Of a stretch of DNA of 42,291 nt, positions 15,061 to 26,592 are shown piece after piece (position 1 is the stretch's first letter; each line of letters begins with the position of its first letter). Both the position numbers and the translations under genes were made by a program. The DNA is from Vulcanimicrobiia bacterium. GTDB taxonomy: Bacteria; Vulcanimicrobiota; Vulcanimicrobiia; Vulcanimicrobiales; Vulcanimicrobiaceae. Below the pieces are notes generated by a model that had not been told where the DNA came from, ran no database searches, and saw only the letters and a program-made list of their open reading frames with translations. The stretch is taken from assembly GCA_024281075.1 (NCBI GenBank), contig JAMXLK010000068.1, positions 1 to 42,291 of the forward strand. Reading direction: 5' to 3'.

Positions 15061-15921
15061 TAAACTGCGGGCCGGCTGGGGCGAGACGGGTCCGACCTCG
15101 GTCCGCGGTCCCGGCCGCGTCGCGCAGTAGACGATGCCGATTATGCCGGCGAGGATCATCGGGATCGCATAGAGCTGTCCGCCGGTCAAGCCCATCCAAC
15201 TGAACGCGGTCTGCCGCCACATCTCGGCGATCGTCCGGGTGATGCCGTAGAGCGTGAACCACGTCCACGCAACGACGCCGTCCTTCGGCTTGAGGCGGTA
15301 GACGATGAGCAGAATCGGCAGCGTCAAGATGTCGAGAATCGCTTCGTAGAGCTGTGACGGATGACGATACGCTGGGACACCGTTGACCGGCGGCGCGGTC
15401 GGAAAAATCAAACACCACGGCCGATCCGGAGTGCAGACGTCGCCCCAAAGCTCGTCGTTGATGAAGTTGACGAGGCGGACGAGGGTAATGCCGACGGGCA
15501 GCATCATGACCACTTCGTCGCCGACGACCGTGTACTTGAGTCCGGGGTGCTTACGAATGAAGAGCCAGATGGCGACGAGCACGCCGATCAAACCGCCGTG
15601 GAACGCCATGCCGCCGTTCCAAACGGCCACGAAATTGATCGGATTGGAGAAATAAAAAGACGCGTCGTGCATGCTGATCATGTCGTTGATGACGAAGAAC
15701 GTCCGTCCGCCGACGAGCACGCCGACCAGCGCATAAAATAGGAAATCCTGGATCTGCTCGCGCGTCAGCCCGAGCCGACGGCGTCCGGCCGGACGGCTCA
15801 TCCAAAGGTAGACGCAGACGAACGCAACGAGGTACGCGATGCCGTACCAATGGATGCCGAAACGCCCGAAGTGGATTGCGACCGGGTCGATATTTGTCGG
15901 ATATGTAAACCAGTGCTGCAT
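15055..15921 (-). CDS. lgt: Prolipoprotein diacylglyceryl transferase
   Basis: Transfers diacylglycerol from phosphatidylglycerol to the lipobox Cys of prelipoproteins, in the inner membrane. The 288 residues hold seven hydrophobic segments with the family marks GIHWYGIAYLVAF, the essential His in MAFHGGLIGVLVA, the signature RLVNFINDELWGDV, and RHPSQLYEAI. The ATG at 15921 gives the typical N-terminus. The gene heads the yggS-sepF-divIVA-leuB series and is divergent from ccdA; its last codons and stop come from the dispersed repeat. Its presence fits the many lipoproteins in this window and lspA 0.8 kb away. Confidence 0.96.
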   Translation of the reverse strand: MQHWFTYPTNIDPVAIHFGRFGIHWYGIAYLVAFVCVYLWMSRPAGRRRLGLTREQIQDFLFYALVGVLVGGRTFFVINDMISMHDASFYFSNPINFVAVWNGGMAFHGGLIGVLVAIWLFIRKHPGLKYTVVGDEVVMMLPVGITLVRLVNFINDELWGDVCTPDRPWCLIFPTAPPVNGVPAYRHPSQLYEAILDILTLPILLIVYRLKPKDGVVAWTWFTLYGITRTIAEMWRQTAFSWMGLTGGQLYAIPMILAGIIGIVYCATRPGPRTEVGPVSPQPARSLP

Positions 15922-15932
15922 TGCTAACCAAG

Positions 15933-15951
15933 TGCGCTGGAGGCCGACAAA
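15933..15951 (-). repeat. Direct repeat a upstream of lgt
   Basis: TTTGTCGGCCTCCAGCGCA on the minus strand, first of two related sequences in the 98-bp lgt/ccdA divergent gap. The core shared with the second copy is TAGGAnTTTGTCGG, one mismatch in 14, with 55 bp between copies. It lies 12 bases before the lgt ATG. Possibly a regulator site. Confidence 0.45.
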
Positions 15952-15989
15952 GTCCTATTCCGGCAAAAAGCGGTCCCAAGACGGAAATG

Positions 15990-16006
15990 TGCCCGAGCCC
16001 GACAAA
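15990..16006 (-). repeat. Direct repeat b between lgt and ccdA
   Basis: TTTGTCGGGCTCGGGCA on the minus strand, 55 bp (about five helical turns) from repeat a. A near-identical sequence, TTTGTCGGGCTCGCGCA, occurs on the plus strand at 25102-25118 in the gap upstream of the DUF5693-csaB-ileS operon. Confidence 0.45.
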
Positions 16007-16019
16007 CTCCTAGCGGCGC

Positions 16020-16751
16020 ATGAACGAAACGACCCACATTACGGCCGGAATCGCCTTCCTCGCGGGCCTCGTTTCCTTCGTTTCACCGTGCGTCTTGCCG
16101 TTGGTGCCGGCGTACCTTTCACTGCTTACCGGCGAAAGCGTGGAAGATCTCAAGGCCGAGACGGCAGCACAAGCACGCGTTCAAACGCTGGCGCACGCCG
16201 TCGCATTCGTACTCGGGTTCAGCCTTATTTTCATCGCACTGGGCTTGAGCGCCAGCGCCATCGGCGGAACGCTCAACGCGAATCGAAGCTTGATTGCTCA
16301 GATCGGCGGGGTGATCGTCGTGCTGCTCGGCTTGCAGATGATGGGCATGATCCGAATTCCCGTCCTTATGATGGACAAGCGGTTCAGAGTCAATCGAGAT
16401 CGCGCAACCTTTTGGACCTCGGGTCTGGTCGGCATGGCATTTGCCGCCGGCTGGTCGCCATGCATCGGCCCGATCCTCGCCGGGATTCTCGCAATCGCTT
16501 CCCAGCAGCACAGCACGCAAGCCGCGGTGCTGCTCGCATTTTACTCACTTGGTCTCGCCGTGCCGTTCCTCGCCGCCGCAGGGGCGATCGGTGTCGTGTT
16601 GCCTCTGTTACACCGCATCAAGCCGTCGCTGCGCGCAGTCGAGTTCGGCGCCGGCGTTTTCCTCATCGCTGTCGGATTGGTATTAGTGAATGACGCCTTC
16701 CTCAACGTCGCCGGATGGTTCTATCAGTTTGTCCCGCAACCGAGTCTCTAA
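16020..16751 (+). CDS. ccdA: Cytochrome c biogenesis protein CcdA (thiol-disulfide transporter)
   Basis: A 243-residue polytopic membrane protein that carries reducing equivalents from cytoplasmic thioredoxin outward, for cytochrome c maturation or disulfide repair. Six hydrophobic segments are seen, with the two redox Cys in SFVSPCVLPLVPAYLS (about Cys24) and AAGWSPCIGPILAGIL (about Cys148), each in the usual Ser-Pro-Cys setting. Length is normal for CcdA. ATG start at 16020, divergent from lgt. It overlaps lspA by 23 bases. The Cys-rich secreted phosphoesterases in this window are possible beneficiaries of the pathway, but that is a guess. Confidence 0.93.
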   Translation: MNETTHITAGIAFLAGLVSFVSPCVLPLVPAYLSLLTGESVEDLKAETAAQARVQTLAHAVAFVLGFSLIFIALGLSASAIGGTLNANRSLIAQIGGVIVVLLGLQMMGMIRIPVLMMDKRFRVNRDRATFWTSGLVGMAFAAGWSPCIGPILAGILAIASQQHSTQAAVLLAFYSLGLAVPFLAAAGAIGVVLPLLHRIKPSLRAVEFGAGVFLIAVGLVLVNDAFLNVAGWFYQFVPQPSL

Positions 16752-17211
16752 CGTAACGAGCACCCTGACGATCGCGGCCGTCGCGATCGCGGTGTTCTGG
16801 GCCGACCAATACACGAAAAACCTCGTCGCACGGTCGTTCTTGCCGGGCGAGAGCCGCTACTTCATACCGCATTTCTTAAAGTGGACGTACGAGCGCAACG
16901 TGCACGGAGCGTTCGGACTCTTCGGCAATAACGCCGTACTCCTCATCGCGATGGCGATCGTCGTGCTGGTGCTCTTCTGGTTCAGTTTCCGCGACGCGGC
17001 CGCTCGCTCGATAACGGTGCGCATCGCGTTCGGGATGATCGTCGGCGGAGCCATCGGCAATATCGTCGATCGCGTCCACTACGGATACGTGATCGATTTC
17101 ATCGACTTCTATCGGATTTGGCCGAACATCTTCAACGTCGGAGACTCGTGCATTACCATCGGCGTCGGGCTGCTCTTGCTCTCGAGCCTTGTTACACGTC
17201 GTCACCGCTGA
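16729..17211 (+). CDS. lspA: Lipoprotein signal peptidase (signal peptidase II)
   Basis: Inner-membrane aspartic protease that cuts the signal peptide of diacylated prelipoproteins. With the TTG start at 16729 it has 160 residues, the usual length; an ATG at 16690 would add 13 residues and cannot be excluded. Marks: ADQYTKNLVA in the first helix, ERNVHGAFGLF, catalytic Asp114 in GAIGNIVDRVHYGYVIDF and Asp139 in FNVGDSCITIG (the usual FNVAD with Ala changed to Gly). It overlaps ccdA upstream and rluD downstream by 23 bases each, so the four genes ccdA-lspA-rluD-tgt form a compact operon. Confidence 0.94.
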   Translation: MSRNRVSNVTSTLTIAAVAIAVFWADQYTKNLVARSFLPGESRYFIPHFLKWTYERNVHGAFGLFGNNAVLLIAMAIVVLVLFWFSFRDAAARSITVRIAFGMIVGGAIGNIVDRVHYGYVIDFIDFYRIWPNIFNVGDSCITIGVGLLLLSSLVTRRHR

Positions 17212-18085
17212 CCAAGCCGGAGAACGCACCGACGTCCTCGTTGCTGCCCTTTCGGGCGCTTCGCGATCCGCGGCCGCGCAGAGCGCGAAGGAGGGCGGCG
17301 TTCTCGTCAACGGCGTGCCCGCGAAGCCGAGCCTTGCGCTGGAGCCCGGCGACGTGCTGGAGTTTTCGGTTTCCCAGCGCGCGCCGCTCACCGCAGTACC
17401 GGAACGCATCGCACTCGATGTCCTTTATGAAGACGACGATCTAATCGTCATCAACAAACCCGCGGGTATGGTGACGCATCCCGCGCACGGCGCGACGAGC
17501 GGAACGCTCGTCAACGCGGTACTCGCACATACCGGCGCACTCCCCGGGGACGCGCTGCGGCCCGGACTCGTACACCGTCTCGATCGCGATACGTCAGGCC
17601 TCCTGATCGTCGCTAAGCGCGAAGAGAGCCTGCGGCGGCTCGGCGCGGCGATGAAGAATCGGCGCATTGCGCGGGAGTATCTCGGCATCGTCTGCGGCGT
17701 GCCGCAACACCCGCGGGGCACGATCGAAGGGCCGATCGGGCGCGATCCGCGCAACCGTCTGAAGTTTGCGATCGTCGGCGACGGAAAGCCGGCAATAACG
17801 CATTACGAGCTGAGGCAGGGTTTTGCAAAACACGCGGAGCTCACGTTTCGTTTGGAGACGGGCCGGACGCATCAAATACGCGTGCATCTCGCGGCAGCGG
17901 GACATCCGATTCTCAACGACCCCGTCTACGGCAACCGCGATCCGAGGATCGACTTGCCGGGACAAGCGCTGCACGCCTGGCGGCTCGCATTTCGTCATCC
18001 CGCAACCGGCGTGCCGCTCGAATTCGAAGCCCCCCCGCCGCCGGGCTACGAACGATCGCGCGCGATTGTTTCCGACGCAGACTAG
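17189..18085 (+). CDS. rluD: RluD-type 23S rRNA pseudouridine synthase
   Basis: A 298-residue RluA/RluD-family pseudouridine synthase. An N-terminal S4 domain (about 12-60, with RTDVLVAALSGASRSAAAQ and GGVLVNG) precedes the catalytic domain with LYEDDDLIVINKPAGMVTHPA, the catalytic Asp132 in HRLDRDTSGLLIVAK, and the C-terminal TGRTHQIRVHLAAAGHPILNDPVYG. RluD modifies helix 69 of 23S rRNA; exact uridines cannot be inferred. The TTG start at 17189 overlaps the end of lspA, the common lspA-rluD pairing. Its stop abuts the ATG of tgt. Confidence 0.92.
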   Translation: MLHVVTADQAGERTDVLVAALSGASRSAAAQSAKEGGVLVNGVPAKPSLALEPGDVLEFSVSQRAPLTAVPERIALDVLYEDDDLIVINKPAGMVTHPAHGATSGTLVNAVLAHTGALPGDALRPGLVHRLDRDTSGLLIVAKREESLRRLGAAMKNRRIAREYLGIVCGVPQHPRGTIEGPIGRDPRNRLKFAIVGDGKPAITHYELRQGFAKHAELTFRLETGRTHQIRVHLAAAGHPILNDPVYGNRDPRIDLPGQALHAWRLAFRHPATGVPLEFEAPPPPGYERSRAIVSDAD

Positions 18086-21912
<3,827 letters not shown>

Positions 21913-21917
21913 TTAGC

Positions 21918-22997
21918 TCACAGAAGTTCTCCGAGCACGTCGAAGTTGCGCTCTGCCGCCATCTCGAGAGCGTGACGGCGCGTCATGAGGTGTCCGGCGA
22001 GCGCATCGCGGTCGCGCACGAGCCGGTCGGCGAGGTCGTCGATCGCGTCGTCGGTGGGTCGCTTCCCGTCGTCGTAGAGCGGCGCGAGCGGATATGCGAG
22101 ATCTTGGCAGAGTGCCGAGACTTTCGGATCGTACGCAATGGCCAAGAACGGTATGCCGTAGCGTGCCGCGAGAATGAGCGAGTGCAGCCGCATGCCGACC
22201 ACGACGCGCGCACCGCGAAGCATCGACGCCGCTACTTGCAGCGTGCACTCCGGCAAGAGCACGGGGTTGGACTTGCAGAGACGAATGACGTCGGTGGATG
22301 CCGCCGCATCGGCGGCTCCGCCGAGCGGCAAGAATGCGACGCGAATCTCGTGGCGCAACGCGAGGCGATCGACGATGCGCGCAACAACGGATGGTGCGTC
22401 GCGCAATCCCGCAGCCTTCCGAACGCTCACGACGGCATACGGGCCGCTCTCGGGCCCGAGCCCTTCACCTGAAAGATCGACGGACTCTTGCGCACCGTCG
22501 TACAGAAAGACCGGATCGGCGGTTCGTTCCACCGGAGTCGATGGAAGCAGCTCGTGCAGCAGCCGCTGCGAACGCTCGTCGCGAACCGTCGCGCGGTCGA
22601 GTCCCTTGCAAAACTGCCGGACGATGAGCCTCCCCCAAAAATCGAGTGGACCGATCGACTGCGCGAACAGCATCGTCTTGCGGCGGCGGCGAATCGCCTC
22701 ACGCAGAATTCCGGCATAATAGAGCAGACTACGCGTGCTCGTTGCGTTCTGGAGGAGCCCACCACCGCCCGAGACGACGACGTCGCTGCGCGCGATCGCG
22801 GCCCGCACCTCACGCCAGTCCCACCGCGGCGCGGTCTCGACCCGGTGCTGTGACGCGGTGAGCTGCGGCGACGCAGAAAGCACTTCGAGGCGTGCCGCCG
22901 GAAAACGCGCGCGCATTCGCTGGAGGATGACCTCCAGCAACGCCTCGTCGCCGAGATTTCCGAAACCGTAGTAGCCGGAGAGCAGCACGCGCGGCAT
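21918..22997 (-). CDS. csaB: CsaB-type polysaccharide pyruvyl transferase
   Basis: A 359-residue PF04230 enzyme. In Bacillus and Thermus CsaB adds pyruvyl ketals to secondary cell-wall polysaccharide, creating the anchor for SLH-domain surface proteins. Seen: the N-terminal LLSGYYGFGNLGDEALLEVIL, SDVVVSGGGGLLQNATSTRS, FAQSIGPL, and the C-terminal VVGMRLHSLILAARYGIPFLAIAYDPK. The ATG at 22997 shares its A with the TGA of the DUF5693 gene (TGATG). The ORF is open far upstream, but that lies inside DUF5693 in another frame. The pairing with DUF5693 recurs in Firmicutes and suggests an envelope polymer in this organism too. Confidence 0.9.
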   Translation of the reverse strand: MPRVLLSGYYGFGNLGDEALLEVILQRMRARFPAARLEVLSASPQLTASQHRVETAPRWDWREVRAAIARSDVVVSGGGGLLQNATSTRSLLYYAGILREAIRRRRKTMLFAQSIGPLDFWGRLIVRQFCKGLDRATVRDERSQRLLHELLPSTPVERTADPVFLYDGAQESVDLSGEGLGPESGPYAVVSVRKAAGLRDAPSVVARIVDRLALRHEIRVAFLPLGGAADAAASTDVIRLCKSNPVLLPECTLQVAASMLRGARVVVGMRLHSLILAARYGIPFLAIAYDPKVSALCQDLAYPLAPLYDDGKRPTDDAIDDLADRLVRDRDALAGHLMTRRHALEMAAERNFDVLGELL

Positions 22998-25033
22998 CAC
23001 GCCTTGGCGAGCGGAAGCCGGCGGTAGACCCACATGACGATCGCGCCGACGATCGCGCCGATCACCAGACCGTTGACGATGCGCAAAATCGAGATCTCGA
23101 TCGGCGTGTGCAGATGCGAAAACGTGTCGATCACGTCGCCGACGCCGACGCCGATGCCGAGCGCCAGCAGCCAGCCGATGACGCGCCGATGCGGCGGCAG
23201 CAACGCCGGCAGCAGCATCATGCACGGGAACCCGATGAGAAACTCTTTGAACCGCGGCCGCACGCTGAGCACGTGCGTCAAGATATGGCGCAGTGCAAGC
23301 TCGAAGGCCGACGGCGCGACATCGCTTTCGTTTCCGCTTCGAACCAGCATCAGGGCCCCCAGTGCGACGATGGCAATACCCGCAAAGAGCTGATAGGCAA
23401 GCACCGGCGAGAGAAAGACGTCGCGCGGCTGCGCCGACGCAGCGCCAAAACGGCGATCGAACGTGTAAAGCAGCAGCGCGACGAGCGGCGGCAGCGCCAA
23501 GATCAGCCGCACGCCGCGAAATCGCTCGATCTCCGTCATTGCCAGCGGCGAGCTCATGACCCCGACGACCACGAGCGCGCCGAGCGAGGCAACACCGGTC
23601 GCCGCGAGCATCCAGCCGGCGCTGCGCGCGAACTGCGTTCCGAAGCTCCGCGACGGCATCTCGTTCCACGCGGGAATGAGGACCAGCAAAGCCGCGGTTG
23701 CGAAAAGCAGCGCGCCTGCCAGCGCAATCGCCGAGCGCGCCGCCGCGTCGTGGTGTACGGCGACGCCGGCAACGTAGAGAAGGACGGTCAACGCGTACGC
23801 TGCAGCCGCGATTCGGCGGCCATACCAGCCGAAGAAATCGAGTAAGAGAATGAAAATCGAAGGGACCGCAAGCGCGGCCAGACCCACCAACACGCGGTTG
23901 TTGCCATGGTACTGCGGAATCGGCGTCGCGCGCCCTAGACGAAAACCGCCGGAGCGCAGCTCGTCGGCAACGGCTTTCACCATCTCGACGTTGGTCGCCT
24001 CAACCGAAAGATTCCCGTCTTGATGAGTCCACGGACGAAGATAGACGACGCGTACGTTGCGTTCGCGAACGCCCAGCACGTACCGGCCCACCGCGTCGTC
24101 CAGCTTGATCTTGTCGAGCTCCGTCTTCGCAATCGCCTGCACGCGAACGGTTCTTCCCGGCAGAAGGCGCGCAAGCGTGTCGTTTCCCTTCTGCACCTGC
24201 GCCGCATCGTACGTTTCGATCGAGCCGAAGTTGACGAAGGGATGAAGTTTAAAAGCGTTGGCAGTATCTTCCAGGTGGTCGGGATAACCCAATACCTGAT
24301 TGCCGAGACCGAAGAAGATCACCGTCGACACCTTAGGATCGTAGCGAAGGACGTCGGCGAAGTATGCGTCGATCTGCGCCGGGCCGAGTCGTTCGTCGTT
24401 CTGAAAGCGCGGGACGACGAGCAGGCCCAAGCGGTGCGCGAGCTCGATTTGATCGGTCGGTATGCCGAGCGCGGTTGCATTAAAATAGTCGATCTGCGTC
24501 CGGACTTCGATCAGCCAGGGGCGTACCGGGCGTAAGACGCGCACGCTGCGCGGTGAGAAGTGCAGCGGCAGCACCGTCCGGTATCGCCGGTACGTCGCCG
24601 CGTCGGAGACCAGCAGATAGACCGCGCCTTCGACGATGCGATGCGTGCGCACGAGCTGCGCTAAGAGCGGATCGGCGATCGGCGTAACGCGGGCCGCATT
24701 GACCAGGGCGGCGCCGGTTGTCGCAAAGGCCTTTCCGTCGGCGCCGACGTTCGCTCCGAGCTCTTCGGTAACCGCAAGCGACGTTAGACCCGCACGCCGC
24801 AGCGCGACGAGCAACGCTGCAGGGTTGTAGTCGTACGATCGCGCTACCGCATCCAAATCGCTGAAATCCATCGCCAGTTCGACGCGGTTTGCGCGCGCTT
24901 CGACCCGTACGCGGAAGAAGGCGACCGCGAGCGATGCAAGCAGACCCAGAATTAAGATCGCTTGCGCGTAACGCGTTTGCGGAGTGAGGAAAAGCACGAA
25001 GCGGCTCATTCCCGTTTCGCTCCGAGTGTCCAT
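22997..25033 (-). CDS. DUF5693 family membrane protein
   Basis: A 678-residue protein with one N-terminal membrane span (YAQAILILGLLASLAVAFF), an extracytoplasmic domain of about 370 residues with YNPAALLVALRRAGLTSLAVTEELGA, and a C-terminal half of about eight hydrophobic segments. This layout and the location directly before csaB match DUF5693 proteins of Firmicutes and relatives; function is unknown but it is plausibly part of surface-polymer pyruvylation or export. ATG 25033 is the longest start; ATG 25009 is an alternative that would leave a leader after the hairpin at 25050-25072. It heads the operon with csaB and ileS. Confidence 0.85.
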   Translation of the reverse strand: MDTRSETGMSRFVLFLTPQTRYAQAILILGLLASLAVAFFRVRVEARANRVELAMDFSDLDAVARSYDYNPAALLVALRRAGLTSLAVTEELGANVGADGKAFATTGAALVNAARVTPIADPLLAQLVRTHRIVEGAVYLLVSDAATYRRYRTVLPLHFSPRSVRVLRPVRPWLIEVRTQIDYFNATALGIPTDQIELAHRLGLLVVPRFQNDERLGPAQIDAYFADVLRYDPKVSTVIFFGLGNQVLGYPDHLEDTANAFKLHPFVNFGSIETYDAAQVQKGNDTLARLLPGRTVRVQAIAKTELDKIKLDDAVGRYVLGVRERNVRVVYLRPWTHQDGNLSVEATNVEMVKAVADELRSGGFRLGRATPIPQYHGNNRVLVGLAALAVPSIFILLLDFFGWYGRRIAAAAYALTVLLYVAGVAVHHDAAARSAIALAGALLFATAALLVLIPAWNEMPSRSFGTQFARSAGWMLAATGVASLGALVVVGVMSSPLAMTEIERFRGVRLILALPPLVALLLYTFDRRFGAASAQPRDVFLSPVLAYQLFAGIAIVALGALMLVRSGNESDVAPSAFELALRHILTHVLSVRPRFKEFLIGFPCMMLLPALLPPHRRVIGWLLALGIGVGVGDVIDTFSHLHTPIEISILRIVNGLVIGAIVGAIVMWVYRRLPLAKA

Positions 25034-25227
25034 TCCGCCATATTACAGAAGGGCTCGCCGTAGGCGAGCCCTCCTGCCGTCGCGTATACGCGGGATCCCT
25101 TTTTGTCGGGCTCGCGCATACCGGGTGTGGGCGACGCTTTTTTGGAGTGCGCGACGCGCTCGCTGGCCCACGCGCGAACGCTGCGGCCGCTCCGCTTCAA
25201 CGGTGCAGCGGCATCCCCTCCATAGCG
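25034..25227. promoter_or_regulatory. Structured 194-bp gap upstream of DUF5693-csaB-ileS
   Basis: This gap between two minus-strand genes holds three inverted repeats in a row: GCCGCT/AGCGGC (25186-25191 with 25207-25212, inner CCG/CGG), the 12-bp palindrome CGCGTATACGCG (25081-25092), and a 10-bp stem (25050-25072). It also carries a copy of TTTGTCGGGCTCGCGCA (25102-25118) like the lgt/ccdA gap. An operon with ileS may be expected to carry a leader RNA, but the T-box core is not visible. No clear -35/-10 pair was found. Confidence 0.5.
25050..25072 (-). terminator. Strong hairpin, terminator or attenuator-like
   Basis: On the minus strand AGGGCTCGCC-TAC-GGCGAGCCCT, a perfect 10-bp stem with a 3-base loop, followed by TCTGTAAT, a poor T-tract. 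It can end transcripts from the crotonase gene or act as an attenuator or start-masking structure, since the DUF5693 ATG is 17 bases further on. Confidence 0.6.
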
Positions 25228-26013
25228 TTACGGTTGCCACGCCGGCTTGCGCCGCTCGAGAAATGCCGCGATGCCCTCGGCTGCGTCGGGCTCGAGCGCA
25301 TTGGACGTCATCACGGCCTTCGTATAGTCGTATGCGCGCGCCTGATCGAGATCGATTTGCGCGTAGAAAGCGGCCTTCCCGAGCGCGACGATGCCGCGGC
25401 TGGCCGATGCGATGCGGCGCGCGAGCGCAACGGTCACATCGTGGAGTTCGTCGGGCGCCACCACGCGATTCACCAAGCCCCACGAAAGCGCGGTCGGCGC
25501 ATCGATGGCGTCGCCCGTCAAGAGCATCTCCATCGCGCGCTTTCGCCCGATCGCGCGCGTGAGCGCGACCATCGGAGTACTGCAGAACAAACCGATGCGT
25601 ACGCCCGGCGTCGCGAAGCTCGCCTGCGTCGAAGCGACCGCGAGATCGCAGGCCGCAACGAGTTGGCATCCGGCGGCAGTCGCAACGTTCGCGACTTCGG
25701 CGATAACGGGTTGCGGCACCGTCTGAATGCGCGTCATCAGCGCGACGCAGGCGTCGAAAATTTCACGGTAGGTCTCGACGTCGCGCCCGACGAGTTCGCG
25801 CAGATCGTGGCCGGCCGAAAACGCCGCACCTTCGCCGCGCAGTACCACCGCGCGAACCTCGCGTTCCGTCGCGAGCTCCGCGAGCGCGGCGTCGAGCTCG
25901 CGCATCATCTGCAGCGAGAGCGCGTTGCGCTTCTCCGGCCGCTTCATGGTCAGGACCGCGACTTCGCCTTCGCGCTCGACCGCGATCGCGGCGTTGGATT
26001 CTGCGATTTTCAT
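25228..26013 (-). CDS. Crotonase-fold protein of the ECHDC3 type, catalytic Glu residues missing
   Basis: A 261-residue enoyl-CoA hydratase/isomerase-fold protein. RPEKRNALSLQMM and AAFSAGHDLREL form the CoA and first oxyanion sites; ATAAGCQLVAACDLAVAS and ASFATPGVRIGLFCSTP follow. In true hydratases the two catalytic Glu residues lie in GGGCEL and in the PE before the LG; here these read AGCQL and TPG, so neither Glu is present. This pattern is the one I know from ECHDC3-like proteins, whose reaction is not settled. ATG 26013 is the start; the open frame beyond it runs through the tRNA. The tRNA-Val 3' end is only 10 bases upstream, so cotranscription is likely. Confidence 0.85.
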   Translation of the reverse strand: MKIAESNAAIAVEREGEVAVLTMKRPEKRNALSLQMMRELDAALAELATEREVRAVVLRGEGAAFSAGHDLRELVGRDVETYREIFDACVALMTRIQTVPQPVIAEVANVATAAGCQLVAACDLAVASTQASFATPGVRIGLFCSTPMVALTRAIGRKRAMEMLLTGDAIDAPTALSWGLVNRVVAPDELHDVTVALARRIASASRGIVALGKAAFYAQIDLDQARAYDYTKAVMTSNALEPDAAEGIAAFLERRKPAWQP

Positions 26014-26023
26014 ACGTAACAAT

Positions 26024-26096
26024 TGGGCGATGCAGGGCTCGAACCTGCGACTTCCTCCTTGTAAGGGAGGCGCTCTCCCAGCTGAGCTAATCGCCC
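26024..26096 (-). tRNA. tRNA-Val (anticodon UAC)
   Basis: A complete 73-base cloverleaf on the minus strand: acceptor GGGCGAT/ATCGCCC with discriminator A, D arm with AGCTCAGCTGGGAGAGC, anticodon stem CCTCC/GGAGG with loop CTTACAA (anticodon TAC, reading GUA valine codons), and T arm GCAGG-TTCGAGC-CCTGC. CCA is not encoded. Confidence 0.97.
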
Positions 26097-26189
26097 GCAT
26101 CGTCGGCAATTCGCGCAGACGGTAGGCTCCCCTCGTCAAGGTTTAGCCGAGCTTGAGAACAGGGCAAGGTTTCAGCGAGACGACTGACC

Positions 26190-26585
26190 TTGAAAAAACA
26201 CCGCCGCGCCGCCTACTCAAGCGACATTAAAAACGTAGCTTTGGCGCGTCAGAGCATCGCCAGCTTTGCCGCGAATTGCGGATTTTCAGCGGAAGACGTC
26301 TCGGATATTCGCCTTGCTGCCGGCGAAGCGCTGAGCAATGCCGTAGAGCACGGCAGCGGAACGACCGCTCGCAATATCTTCGTCGAATGCACGTTCGAGG
26401 ACGATAGCTTAGCGATCGTCATTGAAGACAGCGGCAGTTCGTTTACGGAGCCTTCGGTCCGCGCGACCGTCGAGCCGGACGACCGCGGTCGCGGCTTCGG
26501 AATATTTCTCATGCGCCGGTTAATGGACGAGGTGACGTTCGCGCGCAACGGCACGATCGTTCGTCTCGTCCGCCGCCGCGGCTGA
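26190..26585 (+). CDS. RsbW/SpoIIAB-like anti-sigma factor serine kinase
   Basis: A 131-residue GHKL ATPase-fold protein of the RsbW type. The N box reads AAGEALSNAVEHGSG (Glu, Asn and His in place), the G1 box IVIEDSGSSF, and the G2 box GRGFGIFLMRRLMDEV. Such proteins bind and inhibit a sigma factor or phosphorylate an anti-sigma antagonist. No sigma factor, antagonist or phosphatase is adjacent, so its partner is elsewhere; the sigma-28 gene at 9941 is a remote candidate. TTG at 26190 fits the family N-terminus. It lies between the tRNA-Val gene (divergent) and ctpA (convergent, 7 bases apart). Confidence 0.87.
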   Translation: MKKHRRAAYSSDIKNVALARQSIASFAANCGFSAEDVSDIRLAAGEALSNAVEHGSGTTARNIFVECTFEDDSLAIVIEDSGSSFTEPSVRATVEPDDRGRGFGIFLMRRLMDEVTFARNGTIVRLVRRRG

Positions 26586-26592
26586 GGAGACG

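Noticed and set aside
15035-15448. Long N-terminal extension of yggS
   Set aside because: It overlaps lgt in a different frame and has no YggS similarity; the repeat-derived ATG at 15034 fits the family length.
25006-25200. 64-residue minus-strand ORF across the gap upstream of DUF5693
   Set aside because: It overlaps the DUF5693 start in another frame, begins at TTG without a ribosome site, and part of it (GLAYGEP) is just the translation of the inverted repeat. More likely non-coding.
25197-25223. 8-codon leader peptide MEGMPLHR
   Set aside because: No Ile codons and no ribosome site; it lies within a hairpin, so a regulatory leader role is not supported.
25034-25227. T-box riboswitch for the ileS operon
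   Set aside because: The conserved AGGGTGGNACCGCG antiterminator core is not present on the minus strand.
26014-26139. N-terminal extension of the crotonase ORF
   Set aside because: The extension is the tRNA-Val gene read in frame; the protein starts at 26013.
26097-26189. tRNA-Val promoter with TTGACG as -35
   Set aside because: No acceptable -10 box lies 16-18 bases after the TTGACG, so a promoter could not be supported.
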